A DNA stretch of 64,000 nucleotides from Pseudomonas sp. VD-NE ins. Its GTDB lineage: Bacteria > Pseudomonadota > Gammaproteobacteria > Pseudomonadales > Pseudomonadaceae. The translations under genes were made by a program, and so were the position numbers. Under the pieces are notes generated by a model. It did not search any database. It saw only the letters and a program-made list of their open reading frames with translations, and had not been told where the DNA came from. Where the stretch lies: positions 4,483,001 to 4,547,000 of the forward strand of contig NZ_CP134772.1 of assembly GCF_031882575.1 (NCBI RefSeq), read 5' to 3'. The stretch's first letter is position 1. Each line of letters opens with the position of its first letter. Positions 7,591 to 15,589 of this stretch are shown here, piece after piece.

Positions 7591-9669
7591 TTACTCAGTG
7601 ATCTTCTCGAAATTCCGATAAAACATGTCCCCTTCCCGGCTATCGGTCATCGAGTGCAGTTGGTAGCTGCGATTCAGTCGCGCGCCACCGTCACGGGTCA
7701 GCGGGGCCCAGACCAGGTTGGCGCGGCGCATGGTCGACATGCTCATCATTTCGTCGAACGGGATCGACAGGTAGATGCCTTTGTCGAAACTACCTTCGCC
7801 ATACTCCGCGCTACCCGCCGTGGTGATCGTCGCCCACGCGCCGAAGCGCACGCCATTGAAAAACTCGCGCGAGATGTCCAGCGTGCCGCCCCAATCTCCG
7901 GCCAGATAACGCCCGACGCTCACCGCCGCCAAAGTATCGAACGGCAAATCGGTATACGCCGTGACATGCCCGGTCACCACCGAGTAATCGCGCAGGGCAA
8001 AACCCTGATCGAAATCGCGCTGACGCACCCAGTTCAGATCCGCGCCCACCGACCAGCGCTCACCGGTCGGGCGGAACAACACTTCACCGCCGACACCGGC
8101 AAACATCGACTCCAGATAACCGCCATACACCATGCCATACCAGTCTTTATCCAACTGCTCGGCATGGCTGACCTGGAACAACGGCATGGTCGTGTTAGAC
8201 GTGGTCAGGTACTGACGCAAATCCGTGCGCACACGCGGCAGACCGCTCGGCGCGTCATAGGTGAACTTGTCGAAGTTGTTGGCCAGGTTGGCACTGAGCA
8301 AACCGCTCCACCAGGTGTTGCGGTTAAAGCGATATTCAGCGTCGGCATCGGCGCTCAATTGATAGAGCAAGCCATCCGGGCCGCCAACGTTCTGCTTGAA
8401 GCCCAGCCCCACGCCATAACTGAAATGCTGCGGCGCTTCGGTGTAGAGGGTTTTCTCGTTGTGCGGCATCGCCGGGTTGATCTCGGTGGTGCGGTGCAAC
8501 GACTGCAACGGCTCCTCGTTGTTGATCACTTCGCGGAAGGTCTGGCGCGGCACGCTGGTTTCTTCCAGCGGCAGGTCGTAGCGCTTGTTGACCACGGTGA
8601 ACCAGTCGATGTCGTCGTTGACGCTGTTGTCGAGAATCCGGCTCGCGCGCCCGACAGCCTTGGACGAATGGAAGTAACGCTGCTGCTCGCCATACACGAT
8701 CAGCTCGGAATCACGCTGAGTGATGCGCTCGACTTTGTAGCCGGCATTCTGCTGCAAGCGTTGCGAGACGTTAGCCCAGTTGACCTGATCCATCGCCGTG
8801 GTCGGCGCTTTCGCCGGCAGCGGTTCCGGGGTCGGATCGTAAGTCTTGGCCGGTGCCTTGCGGCTGACAAAATTGGTGTGGAAGGTCACGCCAAACATCG
8901 CCGTATTACCGCGCTCCCACGCCGCGCTGACATCGACCGAATCGGTGACTTTGAACACTGCGCCGAGGTTGATCGGCGAGTCCTGCTTGATCTCGTTGTC
9001 CTTCGGTTCGTTTTTGTAATCGTTGCCTTCGTATTCGAGTTTCAGGCTGAGGCGATCCCACGGCGTCTGATAGCTCACGCCACCGAAAAATGACGGCCGG
9101 CCACGAAAGTACGAACCCGAGTTAACGTCACCGGTCCCTTCAAGCGCCGGCCGGGTATCGAAGCGATCGCTGACGTAGCCCAACGGGTTGTCCATGTCGC
9201 CGCGATTACCGAGGTAACCCCAGGCAATACCGGCGCTGAAATCGAAGTTGTCGTAGCGTTTGTTGGCGACGAAAAATTCACTGGAGAACAAACCCGTACC
9301 GCCGACGTCTCGGAAGCCCAGCGCCACGTCGGGCAGCCAGTGACTTTCCTGCCACAGCCGGACTTTGACGTCGACCGCCTTGTCCTTATAACTTTGACTA
9401 CCGCTGAGGGCCTCCGAGCCGTAAGGCCGGTTGGTGATCGCGGTGTAGCGAAACGAGCCTTCGAGCCAGTCCAACGGCTGCAACGAAACGCTGTAGCGAC
9501 TGTACGGATCGGTGCGGTTGGCGTTGACGCTCAACTCGCCGGCCGGAGCCATGCGCGCGGTCGGCGTCTGCAACAGACCGGTGCCACCGAAGTCATTCTG
9601 GGTAATGCGCGGCTCGGCATGGGCCAGACCGCAGGGCAATAACAACACAGCTGCAAAACGTAACTTCAA
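7591..9669 (-). CDS. gfcD: YjbH/GfcD-family outer-membrane protein of polysaccharide secretion
   Basis: A 692-residue protein with a signal peptide (MKLRFAAVLLLPCGLAHA) followed by the family opening DFGGTGLLQTPTARMAPAGE. The rest is rich in alternating aromatic strands, as expected for a beta-barrel, for example GSFRYTAITN and WGGTLDISREFFNG. Members (E. coli YjbH, GfcD) are needed for exopolysaccharide or group 4 capsule secretion, but their exact role is unknown. Its start overlaps the end of gfcC by four bases, so the two are translationally coupled. It ends the gfcA-wza-gfcB-gfcC-gfcD run. Confidence 0.88.
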   Translation of the reverse strand: MKLRFAAVLLLPCGLAHAEPRITQNDFGGTGLLQTPTARMAPAGELSVNANRTDPYSRYSVSLQPLDWLEGSFRYTAITNRPYGSEALSGSQSYKDKAVDVKVRLWQESHWLPDVALGFRDVGGTGLFSSEFFVANKRYDNFDFSAGIAWGYLGNRGDMDNPLGYVSDRFDTRPALEGTGDVNSGSYFRGRPSFFGGVSYQTPWDRLSLKLEYEGNDYKNEPKDNEIKQDSPINLGAVFKVTDSVDVSAAWERGNTAMFGVTFHTNFVSRKAPAKTYDPTPEPLPAKAPTTAMDQVNWANVSQRLQQNAGYKVERITQRDSELIVYGEQQRYFHSSKAVGRASRILDNSVNDDIDWFTVVNKRYDLPLEETSVPRQTFREVINNEEPLQSLHRTTEINPAMPHNEKTLYTEAPQHFSYGVGLGFKQNVGGPDGLLYQLSADADAEYRFNRNTWWSGLLSANLANNFDKFTYDAPSGLPRVRTDLRQYLTTSNTTMPLFQVSHAEQLDKDWYGMVYGGYLESMFAGVGGEVLFRPTGERWSVGADLNWVRQRDFDQGFALRDYSVVTGHVTAYTDLPFDTLAAVSVGRYLAGDWGGTLDISREFFNGVRFGAWATITTAGSAEYGEGSFDKGIYLSIPFDEMMSMSTMRRANLVWAPLTRDGGARLNRSYQLHSMTDSREGDMFYRNFEKITE

Positions 9670-10427
9670 CGAACCACCTCGGCCAGCTGCGTGGCAATGA
9701 ATTCGGCCAACTGCTGATTCAGTTCAGGTAGAGGCGGATCAAGATCATCATTTTTCAACGGCACCAGAATCTTGCTGCCGGCCACCGGAAACTGCCCGGA
9801 CTCGCGATTCCAATGGGCAATGCCGACGCGACGCGACGCGCCGTTGGGCTGGATCAGCCACAGGTAATCGGCTTCGGCATCGTTCAGGATCGAACAGCCC
9901 TGCAAATACTCACGGGCTTCCTGCAACGGCTGATACGGCAAGTGGCAAGGCTCGGCGACGGCACCGAGCACTTGCACTTCGTCGACGCGTTTCGGGTAGA
10001 TCAGACGATCGCCGTCATCGAGGCGAATGTTGCGCGCGAAGCCGACTTCCAATGCGACCGGATCGAGATCGGCAATCTGTCGGCCCGTCACCGGCATCTT
10101 CCGCACTTCTTCGGCAATGCGCTGCGCCAGCGCCGCACGACTCGGCCGGTCGAACAGCAGCGACATGCGTTGCAGCACATCCAGATCAAACAGCACACCG
10201 ACCTTCAGCCGCGTTTGCTCCTCGATCAGCGACTGCCGCAGCAACCCGCCCGCCAGCCAATAGCCTTCGGCATTCGGCACCGCTTCGCTGATCACATCGA
10301 GCAAGCGCCCGCCCGGTGGCAACTTGACCGGCCCGGGATTGGCGACATCGCCCGACACCGTAACGGCCGCCTGACTCACACTCGCGACCAGCATCAAACT
10401 CGCCGACAACATTTTCAGGCGCATCAC
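9666..10427 (-). CDS. gfcC: GfcC/YjbG-family periplasmic polysaccharide export protein
   Basis: A 253-residue protein with a signal peptide (MMRLKMLSASLMLVASVSQA) and a SLBB-like start (VTVSGDVANPGPVKLPPGGR, LLDVISEAVPNAEGYW). E. coli GfcC is a periplasmic protein with beta-grasp folds resembling domains of Wza. It overlaps gfcB and gfcD by four bases on each side. It probably works with the Wza channel encoded just upstream. The family assignment is good; the molecular role is not established. Confidence 0.85.
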   Translation of the reverse strand: MMRLKMLSASLMLVASVSQAAVTVSGDVANPGPVKLPPGGRLLDVISEAVPNAEGYWLAGGLLRQSLIEEQTRLKVGVLFDLDVLQRMSLLFDRPSRAALAQRIAEEVRKMPVTGRQIADLDPVALEVGFARNIRLDDGDRLIYPKRVDEVQVLGAVAEPCHLPYQPLQEAREYLQGCSILNDAEADYLWLIQPNGASRRVGIAHWNRESGQFPVAGSKILVPLKNDDLDPPLPELNQQLAEFIATQLAEVVR

Positions 10428-11089
10428 GGCAGGTGCCTGCTATCAGGGGTCAGCTGTACAACCTTGACGCGTAATTGCGAGGTCAATTGCTGCTCGCTCT
10501 GCAAAATGAAACCGTCACGCGGGTCGACCCAGTAACGATTGGTCGCACTCAGGCCGATGGCCGGGGCGTCAATCTGCTCATCGACACGCAGCACGGTGTA
10601 TTCCTTGTCGAGAATCTTCAGGGTCTGTTCGGAGCGGCGGGAGAAGCGGCTGTTGACGATCACCCCGACTTCCTGACCCTTGTAGAGGTCGATCCAGCGC
10701 CGCGTGGTGAAACCGTCGGCGACGTGGTGCAGGCCCTGCTTGAACGGCGAGTCATCGGAAAGCCGCGTGCCATCGAGATCGCCTTCCAGACCAAGGCCAA
10801 TGGTGCGCACGGCGAGCCCGTTGCGCAGCAGCAGCACTTGCTTACCGGAGGCGACCCAGAACTGCAGGTCTTCGCGCTCGCGCACCAGCGCCAGCACCCC
10901 GGAGCCGGACGGCGTGGTCAGTTTCAGTTGCGGGTAGTTGACCCCGGCCACTTCAGCCGCCGACACGTCGACTTCATCCGGGCCGACGACCGCCGCTTTA
11001 AGGTTGTTCAACGAAGCGCTCATCAGCGGGTTACAGCCGCACAGCAACGAGGCCGCCATCAGGCACAGGCCAACTTTCAAAATGTTCAA
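10424..11089 (-). CDS. gfcB: GfcB/YjbF-family lipoprotein
   Basis: A 221-residue lipoprotein: the signal MNILKVGLCLMAASLLCGC ends in a lipobox with the modified cysteine at residue 19, followed by Asn, which favours outer-membrane sorting. Body residues such as YWVDPRDGFILQSEQQL fit the YjbF/GfcB family, found with wza-type export genes. Its start lies 11 bases past the wza stop, so it belongs to the same transcript. Confidence 0.85.
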   Translation of the reverse strand: MNILKVGLCLMAASLLCGCNPLMSASLNNLKAAVVGPDEVDVSAAEVAGVNYPQLKLTTPSGSGVLALVREREDLQFWVASGKQVLLLRNGLAVRTIGLGLEGDLDGTRLSDDSPFKQGLHHVADGFTTRRWIDLYKGQEVGVIVNSRFSRRSEQTLKILDKEYTVLRVDEQIDAPAIGLSATNRYWVDPRDGFILQSEQQLTSQLRVKVVQLTPDSRHLP

Positions 11090-11100
11090 AGTCGGCGACC

Positions 11101-12216
11101 TTATTTGCTGTTGTTACTGTATTCGCTCCAGTTCTTCGCAGCGGAAGCGCCGGTGCCGACAATCGATGCCGACGGCACCAATTGACTGATCAGACGGTTC
11201 CAGCGAGTCACGTTGGCAGGCCCGACATACACCACGTCCTGAGGACGCACTTCGAAGTGCGAAGCGAGGGCCATGGCGGTCGGCGATTCGGCTTCCAGCT
11301 GATAGATCTTGGCCGGTTCGACATCGAGGTTTTCCACGCCACGAATGACATAGACCGCGTTGCCATTGGAGGTGGTCTGGGCCAGGCCGCCGACCGAACC
11401 GAGCACGTCGGTGAGGTTCATCGTCGCGGTCTTGAAACTCAGTGCACGCGGTTGGTTGACCTCGCCCATCACGTAGATGCGTTTATTGTCGTTGTACGGC
11501 AGATACAGCTGATCGCCACCCTTGAGGTAAACGTTCTGCAACTCGGAATCCTGCTGATTGAGCGAGTCGAGATTGAGCGGATAAGTGCGACCTTTGCGCG
11601 TCAGCAACAGCCCGGACAAATCGGCGTTGTTGGTGTCGATACCGGCCGAACCGAGGGCTTCGACCACGCTCAGCGGATTGGTGGAAATTGCTTGCGGGCC
11701 GGCCTTGGCCACCGCGCCGGTGACCACCACTTTCTGGCTGGCGAAACGCAACACCGCGACATCCACTTGCGGCTCGGCGATGAACGCCGACAGCCGTTGT
11801 TCAATGTCCGAGCGCAGTTGCTGGATGGTCCGGCCGGTGGCCTGGACTTCCTTGATGAACGGGTAATAGAGCGTGCCATCGGAGCGCACCAGACGGCCGT
11901 TGGCATCGATCTGTTGTTGCGCGCCGGACGGGGCCGTCAGCTCAGGGTGATCCCATACGGTGATGTACAGAACATCGTTGTTGCCGATGCGGTATTCGGC
12001 CGGGGTCGCCAACAGTTCCGGCGGCAGCGACTCACGCTTTTGCGTGGCGCGGTTCATGGCAATCAGCTTGGGCGTGATCGGGATCAGCTCGACCCGGCTG
12101 CTTTCACTGGCACCCTGGCGGGTGATGTCACTGGTGCTGAGGTATTGACCGGGGGAAAACATGCAACCTTGCAAAGCGAGACTTGCCAACATTAAAAGAT
12201 AAACACTACGAGTCAT
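11101..12216 (-). CDS. wza: Wza-family outer-membrane polysaccharide export lipoprotein
   Basis: This protein should form the octameric outer-membrane channel through which the polymer leaves the cell. The 371 residues include a lipoprotein signal (LASLALQGC, Cys18), a Poly_export domain (YRIGNNDVLYITVWDHPELT, then VRSDGTLYYPFIKEVQ at about 110-130) and two SLBB domains (VVVTGAVAKAGPQAI and IYVMGEVNQPRALSF). It partners the Wzc kinase encoded at 22648-24876. In E. coli gfcE is the equivalent gene downstream of gfcABCD; here it lies between gfcA and gfcB. Confidence 0.92.
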   Translation of the reverse strand: MTRSVYLLMLASLALQGCMFSPGQYLSTSDITRQGASESSRVELIPITPKLIAMNRATQKRESLPPELLATPAEYRIGNNDVLYITVWDHPELTAPSGAQQQIDANGRLVRSDGTLYYPFIKEVQATGRTIQQLRSDIEQRLSAFIAEPQVDVAVLRFASQKVVVTGAVAKAGPQAISTNPLSVVEALGSAGIDTNNADLSGLLLTRKGRTYPLNLDSLNQQDSELQNVYLKGGDQLYLPYNDNKRIYVMGEVNQPRALSFKTATMNLTDVLGSVGGLAQTTSNGNAVYVIRGVENLDVEPAKIYQLEAESPTAMALASHFEVRPQDVVYVGPANVTRWNRLISQLVPSASIVGTGASAAKNWSEYSNNSK

Positions 12217-12244
12217 AATGGCACTACGCTATTCAAGGGCGAAT

Positions 12245-12279
12245 CCAAAAACAAAGTCACCCGACTTGCGTCGGGCGAC
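12245..12279 (-). terminator. Hairpin with T-rich tail between gfcA and wza (attenuator candidate)
   Basis: GTCGCCCGAC/GTCGGGTGAC (12256-12279, loop GCAA on the minus strand, one mismatch) is followed on the minus strand by TTTGTTTTTGG. It sits after gfcA and before wza in the same direction, so it may end part of the transcripts and lower expression of wza-gfcBCD relative to gfcA. Confidence 0.7.
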
Positions 12280-12306
12280 CCTGTACTGCACTAACAGAAC
12301 TTCCTG

Positions 12307-12543
12307 TTAGTTATGCGTGCCGGTTGTACCGGTGGTACCCGTCGTACCGGTGGTACCGCCGTTGGCACTGCCACCGCTGTTAGACGCCGCTACAGCACTG
12401 GCAACCATTGCAGTACTGGCTGCGGGCGCTTGAGAAGCCGCCACGTTGCCACCTACATTGGTTACCGCTGTCAGCGGTGCTTCAGCAGCGGCAGCCCAGT
12501 TGCTCAACATCATCAACAGGGCAACTGCCATCACTTTTTTCAT
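12307..12543 (-). CDS. gfcA: GfcA/YjbE-like small exported Ala/Gly/Thr-rich protein
   Basis: A 78-residue protein with a signal peptide (MKKVMAVALLMMLSNWAAAA), an Ala/Ser/Val-rich middle and a C-terminal run of four Gly-Thr-Thr units ending in GTHN. This is the plan of E. coli YjbE and GfcA, short threonine-rich exported proteins at the head of the yjbEFGH and gfc operons. Its role in polymer production is unknown. It has a strong AAAGGAG ribosome binding site. The Thr-Gly tail is encoded by a short internal DNA repeat (GTACCGGTG units), which could vary in copy number. Confidence 0.8.
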   Translation of the reverse strand: MKKVMAVALLMMLSNWAAAAEAPLTAVTNVGGNVAASQAPAASTAMVASAVAASNSGGSANGGTTGTTGTTGTTGTHN

Positions 12544-12748
12544 ATCAACTCCTTTCTAACATTCGACCTGTTAAAAAACTGGCCTGAGTTAGCGGTGGTG
12601 AGTTCAAGTCCGCAAAAAACGCGAACAAGATCCGTTGTTCTTTCACAGTCTTACCCAACTGATAAAAGTCGAACGGCAGGTTTATATCTACGGACTTGCA
12701 AAAGGCATTGCCAGTGTAATTTCCCGACGTTATCTAACAAGCTGACTG

Positions 12749-12778
12749 AAAATAACATTGGACTAAATGGCCATCATC
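12749..12778. promoter_or_regulatory. Exopolysaccharide promoter motif, copy C, upstream of gfcA
   Basis: AAAATAACATT (12749-12759) followed by ACTAAATGGCCATCATC (12762-12778) closely matches the block at 25553-25584 upstream of wzb and the glycosidase. It overlaps the galE stop codon and lies about 210 bases upstream of gfcA. On the minus strand its orientation to gfcA is the same as that of copy B to wzb. Confidence 0.5.
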
Positions 12779-13790
12779 GCAAGTAGCCTTTGGGATGGTT
12801 CGATTGCCAGCGCCAAGTATCGGTCACCATGTCCTGCAAGTTGCGCGTGGCTTTCCAGCCAAGTTCTTTCGCAGCCTTGGAGGCGTCGGCCCAGCTCTCG
12901 GCGATATCCCCGGAGCGACGCGGCATCATCCGGTACGGCACTGCTTGCCCGCAGGCCTGTTCGAAGGCGTGGAGCACTTGCAACACGCTGTAGCCATCGC
13001 CGGTGCCAAGGTTCCAGGTATGAATGCCGGTGCGCCCGGAGATCGACTGCAAGGCCTTCACGTGACCGTCCGCCAGATCGACGACGTGGATGTAATCGCG
13101 TACGCCAGTGCCGTCGATGGTCGGGTAATCGTTGCCGAAGATCGACAATTCTTGCAGGCTGCCGACCGCCACCTGACTGATGTAAGGCACCAGATTATTC
13201 GGGATGCCGTTGGGGTCTTCGCCCATATGCCCGCTGGCGTGGGCGCCGATCGGGTTGAAGTAGCGCAGCAAGGCGATGCTCCAGCGCGGCTCGGCCTGGC
13301 TGAGGTCACGCAGGACGTTCTCGACGATGAGCTTGGACTGGCCGTAAGGATTGGTCGGGTTGCCGGTGGGGAAATCCTCGCGGATCGGCATCTGCTCAGG
13401 CTCGCCATACACCGTGGCCGACGAACTGAACACCAGGCGGAACACCCCCGCCGCCGCCATTGCCTGGCACAGATTGATGCTGCCGCTGACATTGGTTTCG
13501 TAGTACTCGAGCGGCTTGCGCACGCTCTCGCCGACCGCTTTCAGGCCGGCAAAATGCAGCACCGCTTCGATGTTGTGCTCGCGGAAAATCCGGTCGAGCA
13601 GTGCCCGGTCACAGACATCGCCACGGATCATCCAGGCACTCTTGCCGCAAATGCCTTCAACCGCGTGCAACGCGGCTTCGCTGCTGTTGCAAAGGTTATC
13701 CAGTACGACAACTTCATAACCTGCTTCAAGTAGCGCAAGTGTGGTGTGCGAGCCGATATAGCCGGCACCACCCGTTACCAGAATCTTCAT
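12774..13790 (-). CDS. galE: UDP-glucose 4-epimerase
   Basis: This cytoplasmic NAD enzyme interconverts UDP-glucose and UDP-galactose. The 338-residue protein has the Rossmann motif TGGAGYIGS (residues 6-14), the catalytic Ser124 in FSSSATVYG, and Tyr149/Lys153 in NPYGQSK, the same numbering as E. coli GalE. Length fits the family. Located inside the exopolysaccharide locus and divergent from galU, it should supply UDP-galactose for the polymer. Confidence 0.95.
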   Translation of the reverse strand: MKILVTGGAGYIGSHTTLALLEAGYEVVVLDNLCNSSEAALHAVEGICGKSAWMIRGDVCDRALLDRIFREHNIEAVLHFAGLKAVGESVRKPLEYYETNVSGSINLCQAMAAAGVFRLVFSSSATVYGEPEQMPIREDFPTGNPTNPYGQSKLIVENVLRDLSQAEPRWSIALLRYFNPIGAHASGHMGEDPNGIPNNLVPYISQVAVGSLQELSIFGNDYPTIDGTGVRDYIHVVDLADGHVKALQSISGRTGIHTWNLGTGDGYSVLQVLHAFEQACGQAVPYRMMPRRSGDIAESWADASKAAKELGWKATRNLQDMVTDTWRWQSNHPKGYLR

Positions 13791-14179
13791 AGCGCGATCC
13801 GTCTTTGAATGAGTGACAAGTAGCGTGTCAAGCCTGATTCATTGAAGATGTGTCACAATCCACACAAACAGGCGACAACAACCGAAAACAAAACTAGTTC
13901 AATGACTGGCAATAAATATTTTTGCAGGTCACACTGTATTGCCCGCTATTTATTAGCACTCCCTGTGCACTCATCACTATCAACAGATACCGACTAAAAA
14001 TAACCAATAACACACTTACCGACATCTCATAACATTGTCGCGCTTTACCGCTTCAACTAATTGCCATTAACAACCTGACTCAGGTATTAAAGCAGTCGTT
14101 CAATAATATTCAAACTTGCACGCCCTCATTTAGTGCGCGCATCTGTCGCCTGTGTTCCATGACTGTCCAGGATACTTTT
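13791..14179. promoter_or_regulatory. Divergent AT-rich promoter interval between galE and galU
   Basis: No gene in these 389 bases. On the galE side is the inverted repeat TGACA-N7-TGTCA at 13814-13830. On the galU side GACTAAAAATAAC (13992-14004) is identical to 25510-25522 before the glycosidase. TAACATT at 14030-14036 and ACTAATTGCCATTAA at 14056-14070 continue the same order of elements as in that promoter. Confidence 0.55.
13992..14070. promoter_or_regulatory. Exopolysaccharide promoter motif, copy D, upstream of galU
   Basis: GACTAAAAATAAC, then TAACATT, then ACTAATTGCCAT occur in the same order as at 25510-25581. The spacing differs: 38 versus 47 bases between the first two elements, and a larger gap before the third. 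It lies about 110-190 bases before galU. Confidence 0.45.
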
Positions 14180-15013
14180 ATGATTCGTAAATGTTTGTTC
14201 CCCGCTGCCGGTTATGGCACGCGTTTCTTGCCGGCCACCAAAGCCATGCCGAAAGAGATGCTGCCAATCGTCAACAAGCCGTTGATCGAGTACGCCGTTG
14301 AAGAAGCGCGGGACGCCGGCCTGCAACACATGGCCATCGTCACCGGTCGCGGCAAGCGTGCGCTGGAAGACCATTTCGACATCAGCTACGAACTTGAACA
14401 CCAGATTCGCGGCACCGAGAAAGAGAAATTCCTCGCCGGCACCCGCGAGCTGATCGACACCTGCACCTTCTCCTACACCCGTCAGGTGGAAATGAAAGGT
14501 CTGGGCCACGCGATTCTCAGCGGTCGTCCGCTGATCGGCGATGAGCCGTTTGCCGTGGTGCTGGCCGATGACCTGTGCCTGAACCTCGAAGGTGACGGCG
14601 TACTCACCCAGATGATTGAGCTGTACAAGAAATTCCGTTGCTCGATCGTTGCCATCCAGGAAGTCCCGGCCGACCAGACCCACAAGTACGGGGTGATCGC
14701 CGGCGAGCTGATGTCCGACGGCATCTACCGGGTCAACAACATGGTGGAAAAACCGGCCCCGCAAGACGCGCCGTCGAACCTGGCGATCATCGGCCGCTAC
14801 ATCCTCACCCCGGACATTTTCGACCTGATCGCCGACACCCAACCGGGCAAGGGCGGCGAGATCCAGATCACCGACGCGCTGATGAAGCAGGCGCAAAACG
14901 GTTGCGTGCTGGCCTACAAGTTCAAAGGTCTGCGCTTTGACTGCGGTGACGCCGAGGGTTACTTGCAGGCGACCAATTTCTGCTACGAAAACGTTTACCT
15001 CAAGGGCCGCTGA
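14180..15013 (+). CDS. galU: UTP-glucose-1-phosphate uridylyltransferase
   Basis: This enzyme makes UDP-glucose from glucose-1-phosphate and UTP. The 277-residue protein has the nucleotidyltransferase signature AAGYGTRFLPATKAMPKEML near the N-terminus, VLADDL (metal and nucleotide binding), VEKP and the GEIQITDA segment near the C-terminus. The ATG at 14180 gives the canonical start MIRKCLFPAAGYG; an upstream ATG at 14159 would add seven residues. Together with galE it supplies the sugars that the priming and GT4 transferases are likely to use. Confidence 0.95.
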   Translation: MIRKCLFPAAGYGTRFLPATKAMPKEMLPIVNKPLIEYAVEEARDAGLQHMAIVTGRGKRALEDHFDISYELEHQIRGTEKEKFLAGTRELIDTCTFSYTRQVEMKGLGHAILSGRPLIGDEPFAVVLADDLCLNLEGDGVLTQMIELYKKFRCSIVAIQEVPADQTHKYGVIAGELMSDGIYRVNNMVEKPAPQDAPSNLAIIGRYILTPDIFDLIADTQPGKGGEIQITDALMKQAQNGCVLAYKFKGLRFDCGDAEGYLQATNFCYENVYLKGR

Positions 15014-15042
15014 GACGGCTCCCTTCCCCCAACGAGGCCACC

Positions 15043-15447
15043 ATGAACATTGCACAACATTCCGTAGAGATTGAACGCGAGGTGGGTAACCTCGGGGTGA
15101 TGAGCTGGTTGTCCCGCCATCAGCCGTTGCCCAGCGCCAACGAAACCTGGCTGGGCACGATTCTGCTGGTGGAGCGGATTGGCGTGTTTCCGGCGTCCGG
15201 CGATATTCGCCGGCCGCTGCGCGATCCCTATCCGCTGCTCGCGCATCTGAAAAAACTGTATGGCGATCAGGCGTTGGAAATGGATGACAGTGATGGTTTG
15301 AAAGTGATTTTCAGCGACTGGCGCTTTCGTGTGCGGATTTGCTGCAACGACCCGGCGATCATCATCAACGTTGAGACTCGGTGCGATACGCGGTTGATGC
15401 CGCAGAAGATTGCGGAGTTGCTCGAGCAAGTAGACGCCTTCGAATAA
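15043..15447 (+). CDS. Stand-alone protein resembling the C-terminal domain of phosphomannomutase
   Basis: The 134-residue protein aligns by eye with the end of phosphomannomutase/phosphoglucomutase: FPASGDI (family FPASGEI), DGLKVIFSDWRFRVRICCND where the family has DG...DWRFNLRSSNTEP, and IIINVETR where the family has LLRLNVESR. The phosphate-binding Ser-Asn-Thr-Glu-Pro loop is changed to Cys-Cys-Asn-Asp-Pro, and the catalytic serine and metal domains are absent, so it cannot be a mutase by itself. It starts 29 bases after galU with its own GAGG site and is probably co-transcribed. It may be a decayed remnant or a regulatory or sugar-phosphate-binding domain. The resemblance is visible; the role is unknown. 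Confidence 0.6.
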   Translation: MNIAQHSVEIEREVGNLGVMSWLSRHQPLPSANETWLGTILLVERIGVFPASGDIRRPLRDPYPLLAHLKKLYGDQALEMDDSDGLKVIFSDWRFRVRICCNDPAIIINVETRCDTRLMPQKIAELLEQVDAFE

Positions 15448-15459
15448 CTCCCCTCACCT

Positions 15460-15569
15460 GATCGTTCCCACGCTCCGCGTGGGAATGCATCCAGTGACGC
15501 TCTGCGTCACCCAGCGAAGGGACGCGGAGCGTCCCGGGCGGCATTCCCACGCGGAGCGTGGGAACGATC
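15460..15569. repeat. 110-bp composite palindromic repeat
   Basis: A 29-base arm at 15460-15488 (beginning GATCGTTCCCACGCTCCGCG) is repeated as its exact reverse complement at 15541-15569. Between them lie two smaller palindromes, GTGACGCTCTGCGTCAC and GGGACGCGGAGCGTCCC. This repeat type is common between genes in fluorescent pseudomonads. It separates the galU unit from the convergent SGNH gene. Confidence 0.9.
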
Positions 15570-15589
15570 ACCGCTCTGGGTTTTGCGTG

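Noticed and set aside
7567..9093. Plus-strand open frame of 508 codons
   Set aside because: Antisense to the YjbH/GfcD gene, no ribosome site, no recognisable domain, and it starts within repeat sequence.
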